Positions 12,479-22,735 of a stretch of DNA of 64,000 bases are shown piece after piece. The stretch is from Clitoria ternatea. Its lineage: Eukaryota > Streptophyta > Magnoliopsida > Fabales > Fabaceae. The position numbers and the translations under genes were made by a program. The first letter of the stretch is position 1. The number at the start of each line of letters is the position of its first letter. A model generated the notes under the pieces. The model ran no database searches. It was not told the DNA's origin and was given only the letters and a program-made list of their open reading frames with translations. The stretch covers positions 119,369,001 through 119,433,000 of the forward strand of contig CM075673.1 of assembly GCA_037962975.1 (NCBI GenBank), in the 5' to 3' direction.

Positions 12479-13329
12479 TGTAACATCCTAAAATTTATTT
12501 AAATGATTAATTGAGAGGAATAATTAGTAAATAATTACTTATAAGTTATTAAATATCCCAAAATGTAGAAATGATTAAATTGGGAATTTTTATGATTATT
12601 CATAATTTATTAAAGCTTAAAGAGCTAAAAATAATACCTAATTAAAATATGGGTGTCGGACCAAGTATCTCCGATAGAGGTACTGTTGGTCAGGGCTGTT
12701 AAGAATATTATTGTGAATTAGAATATACCTTTGGAATAATTTTTGAATAAGTATTGAGCCTAACCCGAGATCTTGTTGGTTGTAAAATAGAGAAATTATT
12801 AATGATAGGTAAAATTTTAAAACAAAACCCCTCATTTCCTCTCTTTATTTCTTGTGGGATTCATTTCCAAAGGCAAAGCTGTCACTTTTTCTTCTACTTC
12901 ATTTCCTTCTTCCATTCTAAAAACCCATTGTGTGGGTGTGTGCCCTTCTCCATCATTTCTGTTTTTTTCTTGCTTGTGAGGAGAAGCTTGTGGTGCTTGG
13001 AAGCTCTCCCTCCCCCTCTTGTAATTTTTGTCACTCTCTCCCTCACTCTTGGAGCTCACTTCTCTTTGGCTTGAGGTAAGTTTCCCTCACCATTTTTCAT
13101 GAGCTCTAGCCCTAAGTTATGGGTATTTATGGTTTGTGGGAGTGTTAAATGTGTATGGTGTAACATCCCTGTTTTTAATAAGCAGTCTTAACCTTGTAAA
13201 TTTTGAAGTATGGAAGTTCTGTAAGTGATAATAAGTAAATAAAATACCTTCTTTGATACTAACTTTCGGTAGCGCTCTGATTGAGACATTACCGTGTAAA
13301 ATATTATTGAGCAAGCAATTTCCGAGTAG

Positions 13330-14500
13330 ATCATGTTTGAGATAAGACTGTTCGAGTGTAAAAAGGAATCTGATTTCGAGTGAGATGTTTCTGAGTGAGT
13401 CATGACCGAGAGAACTTACGAGTGAAGGAAGGTTAAGATGTTTCCGAGTGAGTCATGACCGAGAGATCCACTTCCGAGTGAAGGGAGTCCTGGCCTCGGA
13501 GACATTTCTGAGTGAAGCGTGTCTGAGAGAACCACTTCTGAGTGAAAGGGGCTCTAACTTCAAATGAGCACCTTTCGGGCAAAGACGTTTCCAAGTTCCA
13601 TACTTCCGGGTGGAGTGTCTTCGAGTGACACGTTTCTGAGTGAAACGTCTCCGAGTGAAACGTTTCCGAGTCAAACGTCTTCGAGTGAATCGTTTTCGAA
13701 TGAAACGTCTCCGAGTGAAACGTTTCTGAGAGAAGTACTTCCGAATGAAGAAAAGCTTTGATTTCGAATGAGTACTTCTCGGGCCGAGATATTTCTGAGT
13801 AGTGAATTCCCGAGTGGGGTATCTCTGAGTTGAGTGTAACTTTCCCAAATGGGGTGTCTCCGAGTGTGACACTCCGTGTAGGATGGCACCGAGTGAGACA
13901 TTTCCAAGTGGGATAACACCAAGTGAGATTTCCGATTTTCGCGTGGTATGGCACCGATTGAAATATACCGAGTGAGTCATTTTTAAGGGAAATACTTCTG
14001 GACAGAAAGGTTTTGATTTCGGATAAGTACGTTTCCAAGTGAATAGTTCCTAGGGGAAGTAAATATCCAAGTGGTGAACCCCTTCATTCTATTCATGCTC
14101 GGATGTCTTAAAGATTGCCTAGAGCTTGTGCTCGGGTCCATATTTAAAGTTACTGAGAGCTTGTGTTCGGGTTCGTCTTCGAGATTGCCTTCGACTCCGA
14201 ATGATCCTTTCAGTTGTAAGATTTCTGAGTGACGCAACTCCGAATGATCTTTCGGTTGTAAATTTCTGAGTGATGCACTTCCGAGAGAAATACTTTCGAG
14301 TGAAGAAAGGCTTTGACTTCGAATAAAGTACTTTTCGGGCAGAAATATATCCGAGTAGAGAATTTTCGAGTAAATCAATTCTGAACAAAAAATGGATGAT
14401 TTTGAACGAGCACTTTTCGGGCAGATATATCCGAGTGAGATATTTCTGAATGAGGTGTCTCCGGGTGAGACATTTCCGAATGAGTCATTTCTGAACAAAA
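13330..14500. repeat. Degenerate 15-bp-period array (GAAACGTTTCCGAGT type) in the 5' LTR
   Basis: The core (about 13610-13750) is a run of 15-bp units such as GAAACGTTTCCGAGT at 13657-13671: the perfect 10-bp palindrome GAAACGTTTC plus CGAGT. Around the core the words CCGAGTGA and TTTCTGAGTGA recur less regularly over more than 1 kb. Because 15 is a multiple of 3, the array stays open in several frames on the minus strand and gives repetitive His-Ser-Glu-Thr-Phe peptides. I regard these as by-products. Confidence 0.85.
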
Positions 14501-14653
14501 ACGCTCTGATTATTACTAACCATGATGATTAAGTGGATATGTTCGGTATTGAACTGTGAAAATATTCAGAACCATGGGTGTCTATGTGGATTCCAGTGAG
14601 GAAGTTTTGAAAGACGAAATAAACAAGAAAATAAGGATGAAGGGTCACCATTT

Positions 14654-14812
14654 ATATCACTGTTACTATTATTATGATTATGATTACGATTATAATTATA
14701 ATTATGAATATGATTATTATTATTATTATCATTATTATTATTATTATTATTATTATCATTATTATTATTACTATTATTATTATTATTGTTACTAATATTA
14801 TTATTGTTTTAG
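14654..14812. repeat. ATT/TTA-type microsatellite in the 5' LTR
   Basis: A long imperfect trinucleotide run. It translates as poly-Tyr or poly-Ile on either strand, which are not genes. A homologous run is at 22574-22735 in the 3' LTR. Confidence 0.9.
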
Positions 14813-15955
14813 TTATGAACAATGAAATAAGGAACATACTACTTACTCTTTAAACGAAGCATTATTTTAGTCAAGATATAACCGATATATTTTCTAGAAT
14901 AAGAATAAATAAAATAATAAAAATAACCTACAACGTCTGAAAAACTGGTGGGACCTAACAACTTGAGGACAAATATTACAAGGCTGGAAACACATAGATA
15001 CCCAAGGATCAAATGATAAAACTTAAATAATGCATTTTGCATCATGAAGATATTTTTGGAGGATTAAAACTAGAGCATACACCGGGTACGCTGGAGGACA
15101 TTCACGTCCGATCTCTGAGGAGAATCTTGGGAGTACAACCGGGACGGAAACCCAATGGCATCAGAGTCGCGCCTGAAGCCGGGTCAGACGATGCAAGTCT
15201 GGTGTACTTTGACTAAATGACAGAATGTAACTATGATCGTGTAGAGCCAAGTCCCAGGATAATATAATGATTAGAACTTGTGAGTTTATTCGTACCTTAT
15301 GATGATTAAATAATGATTGGGGGACTTGGTGAGCTCCGATCGCTCTAGTATGGAAACGTTGTGCCAAAGAATGAGATAATAGTGATGGTGGATTGGTTTA
15401 TTGGGCCCATATGCATCATGAGACTTAAACTTAAGATAAATTATAATAAACCTAACTCATGCATTCCATAACAACATTATTGATTGTTATAGTTGTAAAT
15501 ATGTTAACTGTATTATTTATGTTATATTATCTGTTGACTAGATATGTCCGCACCGGGAACCTTCAGGGTCTGGGGTATATACTCACCCTTTCTGATTAAT
15601 AATAACAGAGGAGCTAGGAAACCAAGAACCGGAGTACGAAGAACAGCAATACGTTGGACCAACTGGGAGCACTCAATAAAAGTAGGATATATGTAGTTGA
15701 ATATTTATAAATAAATAATAAGACAATGGATGACTGTATGTATTTAAGGGTGCCTATGTGCCCCATTCTGTTAAGAGTACAATTACTTATAGTTTGTGAA
15801 TGACTATGTGAATTACCTAATATTCGCTTCCACTGATCTGCCATTATTTTACTTACAAAAAAAAATTTACTTTTTCTAAAAACTTTTAACTTCTTAGTTA
15901 AATAGGATGATCCTATAGAATGGTCTATCTTATTTAACCAAGGGTGTTACATTGG

Positions 15956-15967
15956 TGGTATCAGAGC
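15956..15967 (+). promoter_or_regulatory. Primer-binding site (initiator tRNA-Met type)
   Basis: TGGTATCAGAGC lies four bases after the 5' LTR end. It is the usual gypsy/chromovirus site complementary to the 3' end of initiator tRNA-Met and would prime minus-strand DNA synthesis. Confidence 0.9.
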
Positions 15968-16132
15968 ATAGTCGATTCATTAAGCTTGGGAAGTGGACCA
16001 CTAGGTTTCCATGTACTCTGATAGAAATATTGAATAATCCATAAAACACCTAAGACAAAATTTCCTATGTGGAATTCTCCACATAACATATACCCTGAAT
16101 CCTTTTATTGATATTCTTTCAGCAACTTCCTA

Positions 16133-17230
16133 ATGGCTCGTCGAAACAATGATCATGTCATGGAGGAACTTCTTACTCGAATCGTAGAAGTAACAGAACG
16201 ACAAGAAGTACCTCATGCCTCTATTAGGCAGAACCAAGGACTAGTTGACTTTCAGAGAAACAACCCTACACAATTCAAGGGAGGCTTCAATCCAGAAGGA
16301 GCACATTTGTGGATTGAGCACCTCGAAAAGATTTTTACCGCTATGCGATGCCCTAATGAGGACAAGATAACCTTTGCCATCTTCATGTTTGTTGGGGAAG
16401 CAGAGCACTGGTGGACCCATGCTAGAATCAGGTTAACGACTGATGGACACGCCATCACTTGGGAACGATTCAAGACAGAATTTCTCGCCAAATACTTCCC
16501 TGAAGACAAAAGGAGGCAGAAGGAGCAGGAATTCTTTAATTTGAAATAAGGTAATATGACAGTTGGGAAATACGCTTCTAAGTTTGATGAATTGGCCAAA
16601 TGTTGTCCCTACTACACCCAAATGGGAGAAGTGTCGAGATGCACAAAATTTGAAGGAGGGCTACGACAGGAAAACCATCAAGCTATATATTGTCAGCAAA
16701 TCACTCAATTCTCTAACTTGGTTGATCGATGTCGCATCTTTAAGAATATCTCTAACCTTCGACGGCCTGGAACGTCTAATTATGGTCCAGAACGACGTAT
16801 GCCAGACCGACAACAAAGAAGAGATTTTCGAACAGATCGACCATATTTACGACCATCTTACTCAGCCACCCGGATTCCTTCAAGGGATCAAGGGAACAGT
16901 CGGAACTTGAAATGCTATATCTGCGAAGGACCACATAGGGCAATAGATTGTACTAAAAGAAGTAAAATCTACACAGTTTGTGGACGGGCTGGACATCGCG
17001 ATGTTGAATGTTGGTACAGAAATACGAACAGCCTTCAGCAGATGACTCAGAGGCAGATAGTATGACTAACAGGCTAAGGGAATGAAGGATCTGCTACAAA
17101 TACCTCTACAAATAATGCCCCGAGGATAGTAAATGTTCACCGCAACAACAACTCCAATCAAAACAATAATCCTAGAAGACCTGGAAATGGCTCGGTTGGA
17201 AGACAGGGAGGAAATGCTAGAGTATTCACC
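16133..17230 (+). pseudogene. gag: gag of the 13.2-kb chromovirus (interrupted by stops)
   Basis: The first ATG after the primer site opens a frame with the chromovirus Gag core: a QFKGGFNPEGAHLWIEHLE-like start, AEHWWTHAR-like middle and ERFKTEFLAKYFP-like block, then MTVGKYASKFDELAKCCPYY. A single in-frame TAA at 16547-16549 breaks it after FFNLK, and a TGA at 17063-17065 breaks it again. Near the C-terminus is one complete zinc knuckle (CYICEGPHRAIDC) and a second whose first Cys is Tyr (YTVCGRAGHRDVEC). Gag would package the element RNA in cytoplasmic particles. The same frame continues past the stops into the protease. Confidence 0.88.
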
Positions 17231-17581
17231 ATGAATGGTGCGGAGATATCACAAGGGAACGACCTTGTGCAAGGTACATGCCTTATAGGAAGTACTCTGT
17301 TAAATGTATTATATGATTCTAGAGCCACTCACTATTTCATATCTGAGAATTGTGTAAAACATTTAAAGTTACCTACAACTTCTCTACCCAATAAGATGAT
17401 TGTCACGACTGCTGCCAATAAGCCTATTTGCCCTTCCTGCATATGTTTGAAATGCCCTCTCAACATCGAAGGGAAAGCTTACCAAGTAGATCTAATATGT
17501 TTACCTTTGATTGATCTAGATATTGTTCTAGGGATGAATTGGCTTGCTGCCAACCATATCCTTATTGACTGTCATAATTGA
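17231..17581 (+). pseudogene. pol: Aspartic protease domain, catalytic motif altered
   Basis: Frame in phase with gag. It contains the retropepsin pattern around YDSRATHYF, where the family has D-S-G-A: the Gly after Asp-Ser is Arg, expected to disable the enzyme. The second half shows the VDLICLPLIDLDIVLGMNWL signature that precedes the second half-site in gypsy proteases. It ends at a TGA at 17579-17581. The domain would cut the Gag-Pol polyprotein. Confidence 0.85.
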
Positions 17582-17587
17582 TCCATC

Positions 17588-18720
17588 TTTCTCGGGTCTA
17601 CTATATCTGAATGTGACCAAGTCACTGATTCTTGTCCTGTTAGCTCAGAAAAGGCAATCCCAACAAAAGAAGTCCAAGTATACATGATCCTTACTGATAC
17701 TAAAAGCAAGAACACTCCCCAAATTGATCAGATTCCTGTTGTTCAGGAATTTCCAGAAGTCTTCCCTGATGATATACGAGAGCTACCTCCAGAGCAAGAA
17801 ATTGAATTCAGTATCGACATTATACCAGGCGCGGGACCAATCTTTATTGCTCCTTATCGAATGTCACCCAAGGAACTCAATGAGCTCAAAAAGCAAATAG
17901 AAGAACTTTTAGAGAAAAGAATGATTAGACCCAGTGTCTCACCTTGGGGAGCACCAGTTCTACTAGTCAAAAAGAAGGATGGCAGTATGCGTTTGTGCGT
18001 TGACTATCATCAGTTAAATAAAGCTACGATCAAAAACCGATACCCTCTTCCAAGGATTAATGATTTGATGGACCAACTATGAGAAGCCACTATCTTCTCA
18101 AAGATTGATCTGCGATCAGGCTATCATCAAATAAGGGTGAAGAAAGATGATATACCCAAAACAGCATTCAGGACACGATATGGGCACTATGAGTATCTTG
18201 TCATGCCCCTTGGAGTTACCAATGCACCTGCAGTCTTTATGGACTACATGAACTGAATCTTCCACAAATACTTGGACAAATTCATAGTGGTATTCATTGA
18301 CGACATTCTCGTTTACTCCAAGAGTCATAAAGAACATGAAAAACACCTCTGAATTGTTCTAAATACCTTACGTGCAAGACAACTATACGCCAAGTTATCA
18401 AAATATGAATTCTGGTTGACTGAAGTAAAATTTTTGGGGCATGTCATCTCTAAAGAGGGAATTGCTATGGATCCTACAAAGGTAGAAGCTGTACTAAAGT
18501 GGGAACAACCCAAGAATGTGACAAAAATTCGCAGTTTCCTTGGACTTGCTGGATATTATCGTCGATTCATCGAGAATTTCTCTCGAATTGTAACACCTCT
18601 AACTAGGTTGACACGTAAAGATCAACCATTTGAATGGACTGACAAATGTGAAAGCAGTTTTACGGAGTTACGTCAACGACTCACTAGTGCACTTGTCTTG
18701 ATTTTGCCAGATCCTGCAAG
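17588..18720 (+). pseudogene. pol: Reverse transcriptase domain with three in-frame stops
   Basis: Starts with the VVQEFPEVFPDDIRELPPE linker typical of chromovirus Pol, then PYRMSPKELNELKKQIEELL, SPWGAPVLLVKKKDGSMRLC and the VDY motif. The catalytic FIDD motif, the gypsy form of YxDD, is at about 18292-18303. In-frame stops occur at 18080, 18254 and 18350. The thumb end carries KFLGHVISKEGI-like and SFLGLAGYYRRFIENFS-like blocks. It would copy element RNA into DNA. It is in the same frame as gag and protease up to a frameshift just before 18721. Confidence 0.9.
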
Positions 18721-19110
18721 CCATATGAAGTGTATTGTGATGCATCAAGACAAGGACTAGGATGTGTTCTAATGCAAGAAAGAAAGGTTGTTGCTTATGC
18801 CTCACGACAGCTAAGACCACATGAAGCCAATTATCCTACACATGACTTGGAACTTGCTGCAGTTGTGTTTGCCTTAAAAATTTGGAGACACTATTTATAT
18901 GGCACATGTTTTGAAGTCTTCAGTGATCATAAGAGCTTAAAGTATCTATTTGACCAGAAAGAACTGAATATGCGACAACGTAGGTGGATGGAATTCATCA
19001 AAGATTATGATTTTGAACTCCGATATCATCCTGGAAAGGCAAATGTTGTAGCTGATGCACTCAGCAGGAAGGCTCTACGCCTATCATATACGATGACAAA
19101 AGAGTTGGAA
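18721..19110 (+). pseudogene. pol: RNase H domain (shifted frame)
   Basis: The frame changes just before 18721. The domain shows the gypsy RNase H pattern: YCDASRQGLGCVLMQ (first catalytic Asp), ASRQLRPHEANYPTHDLELA with the catalytic Glu, FEVFSDHKSLKYL with the second Asp, and NVVADALSRKA at the end with a conserved Asp. It would degrade the RNA strand of the hybrid. The domain is uninterrupted inside, so only the upstream shift and stops inactivate it. Confidence 0.9.
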
Positions 19111-19821
19111 CTGATTAAACAATTTCACGATCTAAATTTGGCAGTAATACCTAAAAAGGGAAGCCTTATGGTTGGAATGCTAAGAATTTCAAATGACTTC
19201 CTGGAACAAATCAAGGAAGCTCAAGCCAATGACCAAGAATTACAAGGTCTAGCAGGAAAGACAAAAGAAGAAGACTTAGAATTTAGCAAAGATGAACATG
19301 GGGTGATCAGGTATCAACAAAGGCTCTGTATTCTAGCCAACACAGATCTTAAAAGATCCATCCTAGATGAAGCACACAAAAGTAAATACAGTATCCACCC
19401 GGGATCAACCAAGATGTATCAGGACTTGAAGAAAATATTCTGGTGGCAAGGAATGAAAAGGGATATCGCTGAGTATGTAACAGCTTGCCTGACTTGTCAG
19501 AAGGTAAAGGCGGAACAACAATGACCGAGTGGGATCCTTCGACCTTTGGAGATACCGGAATGGAAATGGGATGAGATTACTATGGACTTCGTGACCGGAC
19601 TTCCCAGAACATCAGTTGGATATGATGCTATGTGGGTAATCGTGGATCGATTAACAAAGGCCGCTCATTTTATCCCTATCAATATGAAGTATTCTCTAGA
19701 GAAACTCACCCAGATCTATATCAGGGAAATCGTACGATTACATGGAAAACCCACTGCAATTGTGTCTGACCGAGATCCTCGTTTCACATCACAATTTTGG
19801 AAAAGCCTACAACAAGCATAG
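19111..19821 (+). pseudogene. pol: Integrase, truncated by an internal deletion
   Basis: In frame with RNase H. A zinc-binding HHCC region (SIHPGSTKMY ... CLTCQKVK) ends at a TGA at 19522-19524, in place of an expected Arg codon. The core follows: the first catalytic Asp in WDEITMDFVTGLPR and the second in VSDRDPRFTSQFW. The third catalytic residue (Glu) is absent because the sequence jumps at about 19815-19818 to a much more C-terminal part of the protein. The loss is roughly 0.6-0.7 kb against the related element at 60.6-61.7 kb. Confidence 0.88.
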
Positions 19822-20129
19822 GAACCAATGCGTATCGTATTGCCTTGCCACCCGAGCTAACAAACCTTCATAATGTATTTCATGTTTCCCAACTCCGCAA
19901 CTATGTACCAAGCTCTGATCATGTTCTGAGTCCTGATCAGTTTGTTCTGAAAGAAAACCTTACCTTTGAAGCATCACTGGTTAAGATTGTTGACCAACGT
20001 CTAAAACAGCTAAGAGGCAAGAAAATCTCTTTGGTCAAAGTAGTTTGGAGTCAGTCAGATGATGGGGATGCTACTTGGGAAATTGAGGAAAAGATTAAGA
20101 AATTGTACCATCAATTATTTCAACTTTGA
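19816..20129 (+). pseudogene. pol: C-terminal end of chromovirus integrase with chromodomain-like tail
   Basis: Downstream of the deletion point, in another frame, the family signature LPPELTNLHNVFHVSQLRNYVPS appears (residues 16-38 of the frame), then ISLVKVVWSQSDDGDATWEIE near the end, which resembles the short chromodomain-like tail of Tekay-type chromoviruses. In active relatives this tail is thought to guide integration to chromatin. The stop at 20127-20129 is followed closely by the polypurine tract. Confidence 0.85.
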
Positions 20130-20145
20130 ATTTCGGGACGAAATT

Positions 20146-20163
20146 CCCAAAAGGGGAGGAGAG
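20146..20163 (+). promoter_or_regulatory. Polypurine tract upstream of the 3' LTR
   Basis: AAAAGGGGAGGAGAG lies directly before the 3' LTR start, and follows the GGGACGAAATT word common at this place in chromoviruses. It would prime plus-strand DNA synthesis. Confidence 0.85.
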
Positions 20164-20329
20164 TGTAACATCCCTATTTTTAGTAAGCAGTCTTAACCTT
20201 GTAAAGTTTGAAGTATGGAAGTTCTGTAAGTGATAATAAGTAAATAAAATACCTTCTTTGATACTAACTTCTGGTAGCGCTCTGATTGGGACATTACCGA
20301 ATAAAATATTATTGAGCAAGCAATTTCCA

Positions 20330-21640
20330 AGTGGATTATGTCTGAGATAAGACTGTCCGAGTGTAAAAAGGAATTTGATTTCGAGTGAGATGTTTCTGAG
20401 TGAGTCATGACGGAGAGAACTTCTGAGTGAAGGAAGGTTAAGATGTTTCCGAGTGAGTCATGACCGAGAGAACTTCCGAGTGAAGGAAGGTTAAGATGTT
20501 TTCAAGTCAGTCATGACCGAGAGAACCACTTCCGAGTGTAGGGAGTCCTGGCCTCGGAGACATTTCTGAGTGAAGCGTGTCTGAGAGAACCACTTCTGAG
20601 TGAAAGGGGCTCTGACTTCAAATGAGCACCTTTCGGGCAAAGACGTTTCCAAGTTCCATACTTCCGGGCGGAGTGTCTTCGAGTGACACGTTTCCGAATA
20701 AAACGTCTCTGAGTGAAACGTTTCTGAGTCAAACGTCTTCGAGTGACTCGTTTTAGAATAAAATGTCTCCGAGTGAAACATTTCCGAGAGAAGTACTTCC
20801 GAAAGAAGAAAAGCTTTGATTTCGAATGAGTACTTCTCGGGCCGAGATATTTCCGAGCAGTGAATTCCTGAGTGGGGTATCTCCGAGTTGAGTGTAACTT
20901 TCCCAAATAGGGTGTCTCCGAGTGCGGTACTTCCATGTGGGATGGCATCGAGTGAGACATTTCCAAGTGGGATAACACCAAGTGAGATTTCCGATTTCCG
21001 CATGGTATAGCACCGATTGAAATATACCGAGTGAGTCATTTTCAAGGGAAATACTTCTGGACAGAAAGGTTTTGATTTTGAATAAGTACGTTTCCAAGTG
21101 AATAGTTCCTGGGGGAAGTAAATATCCAAGTGGTGAACCTCTTCATTCTATTCGTGCTCGGATGTCTTAAAGATTGCCTAGAGCTTGTGCTCGGGTCCAT
21201 ATTCAAAGTTGCCGGGAGCTTGTGCTCGGGTTCGTCTTCGAGATTGGCTTCAACTCCGAATGATCCTTTCAGTTGTAAGATTTCCGAGTAACGTAACTCT
21301 GAATGATCTTTCGGTTGTAAATTTCCAAGTGATGCACTTCTGAGAGAAATACTTTCAAGTGAAGAAAGGCTTTGACTTCGAATAAAGTACTTTTTGGGCA
21401 GAAATATATCCGAGTAGAGAATTTTTGAGTGAATCAATTCTGAACAAAAAATGGCTGATTTTGAACGAGCACTTTTCAGGCAGATATATCCGAGTGAGAT
21501 ATTTCTGAATGAGGTGTCTCCGGGTGAGACATTTCTGAATGAGTCACTTCCGAGGAAGGAAAGGCTATGACCGAGTGTTTCAAGCAGAAACATTTCCGAG
21601 CGAATTACCTCCGAGTGAAGCAATTCTGAACGAAAAGAGG
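20330..21640. repeat. 15-bp-type CCGAGTGA array in the 3' LTR
   Basis: Homologue of the array at 13330-14500 with the same palindrome-plus-CGAGT units, slightly longer at its right end and with an about 52-bp local duplication near 20,450-20,505. Long antisense frames across it (for example 20491-21129) are artefacts of the period. Confidence 0.85.
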
Positions 21641-22573
21641 CTCTGATAAATACTTTTCAGAAAGAGATATGCCCAAAATACCAAAAAAGTGTCAGAATTG
21701 ATAGGGGACATGATCAATAGAACCTGGCTGGATCAGGGCTGGGATAATGACGTCATTCCTAACCAGTTTCGAAGAGGTTTGCTCATGCTGGAAGGAACAT
21801 CCCCACTTAGTGATCGGTCCGCTAATTCATGTAAATCCGAATAGGTTATCACGGACGAGCCACATACAGGGAAACTTGCACATTTTACTCCAATCATGTC
21901 GTTTTGTACATATTTTAATATTTTTACTTCAATCATACAAGCTCCATTATGTAAGCTGCAGAAATGGTCAACAATACAGCTCATTTTCTTATCTAAAACC
22001 TCCATTATTACCACAATTAACGCACCTAACATCCCACTATAATCCTATTATGAAAAGCTTGTCCCCCACTTGTCATTTGCATCATAAAATCGATACCACA
22101 TCTTGTTCTCAAGTCTGAATTCTTAGAACAAGCTAAAGTTAGTAAAGTCTCTCTCTCAGTTCCTTTTCTCCATCAAGTCACTCTTGATCTGAAACTAGGA
22201 CAATAAGAGAACGTTTTCAACTACTCTAGGATCTTCCATCAAGGTAAGGGGGTATATTCTCTGGTATTCTGGGGGGGACCGTGTGTTTGGAAAGACTAAG
22301 GTACTTTTGGTCCTTACCTTTCCGAGGGCAGGTTCAGAAATTGTTGTTAAAATAAGATGCTCTAATTTTTATATATTTGTTTTATATAATTTTTATTGCT
22401 ATGTATATGATTAATTGGCTGTGTTGATTATTACTAACCATGATGATTAAGTGGATATGTTCGGTATTGAACTGTGAAAATATTAAGAACCATGGGTGTC
22501 TATGTGGATTCTAGTGAGGAAGTTTTGAAAGACGATATAAACAAGAAAATAAGGATGAAGGGTCACCATTTAT

Positions 22574-22735
22574 ATCACTATTACTATTATTATGATTATG
22601 ATTACGATTATAATTATAATTATGAATATGATTATTATTATTATTATCATTATTATGATTATTGTTATTATTATTATTATTATTATTACTACTACTATTA
22701 TTATTATTGTTACTAATATTATTATTGTTTTAGTT
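22574..22735. repeat. ATT/TTA-type microsatellite in the 3' LTR
   Basis: Imperfect trinucleotide run homologous to 14654-14812, shorter in places and with a short ACT-ACT interruption. Confidence 0.9.

Larger units (their letters stand above)
13159..15951 (+). repeat. 5' LTR of the 13.2-kb chromovirus
   Basis: It starts TGTAACATCCC and ends GGGTGTTACA. It is 2,793 bp against 3,709 bp for the 3' LTR. The main cause is a gap of roughly 0.85-0.9 kb near 14,500, where the 3' LTR holds extra sequence (about 21,560-22,430). The 3' LTR also has a second copy of an about 52-bp piece near 20,450-20,505. Confidence 0.9.

Noticed and set aside
12754..13074. 106-codon plus-strand frame and overlapping minus-strand frame
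   Set aside because: It lies in the left part of a solo LTR, is low complexity (Ser/Phe/Leu) and has no homology recognisable by eye.
13433..14498. Long antisense frames (up to 201 codons) with His-Ser-Glu-Thr-Phe repeats
   Set aside because: They translate the 15-bp-period LTR array. Several overlapping frames are open at once, and the same is seen in the other LTR (20491-21623). No start context or domain.
14652..14837. Poly-Tyr and poly-Ile reading frames, also at 22474-22774
   Set aside because: Products of a trinucleotide microsatellite.
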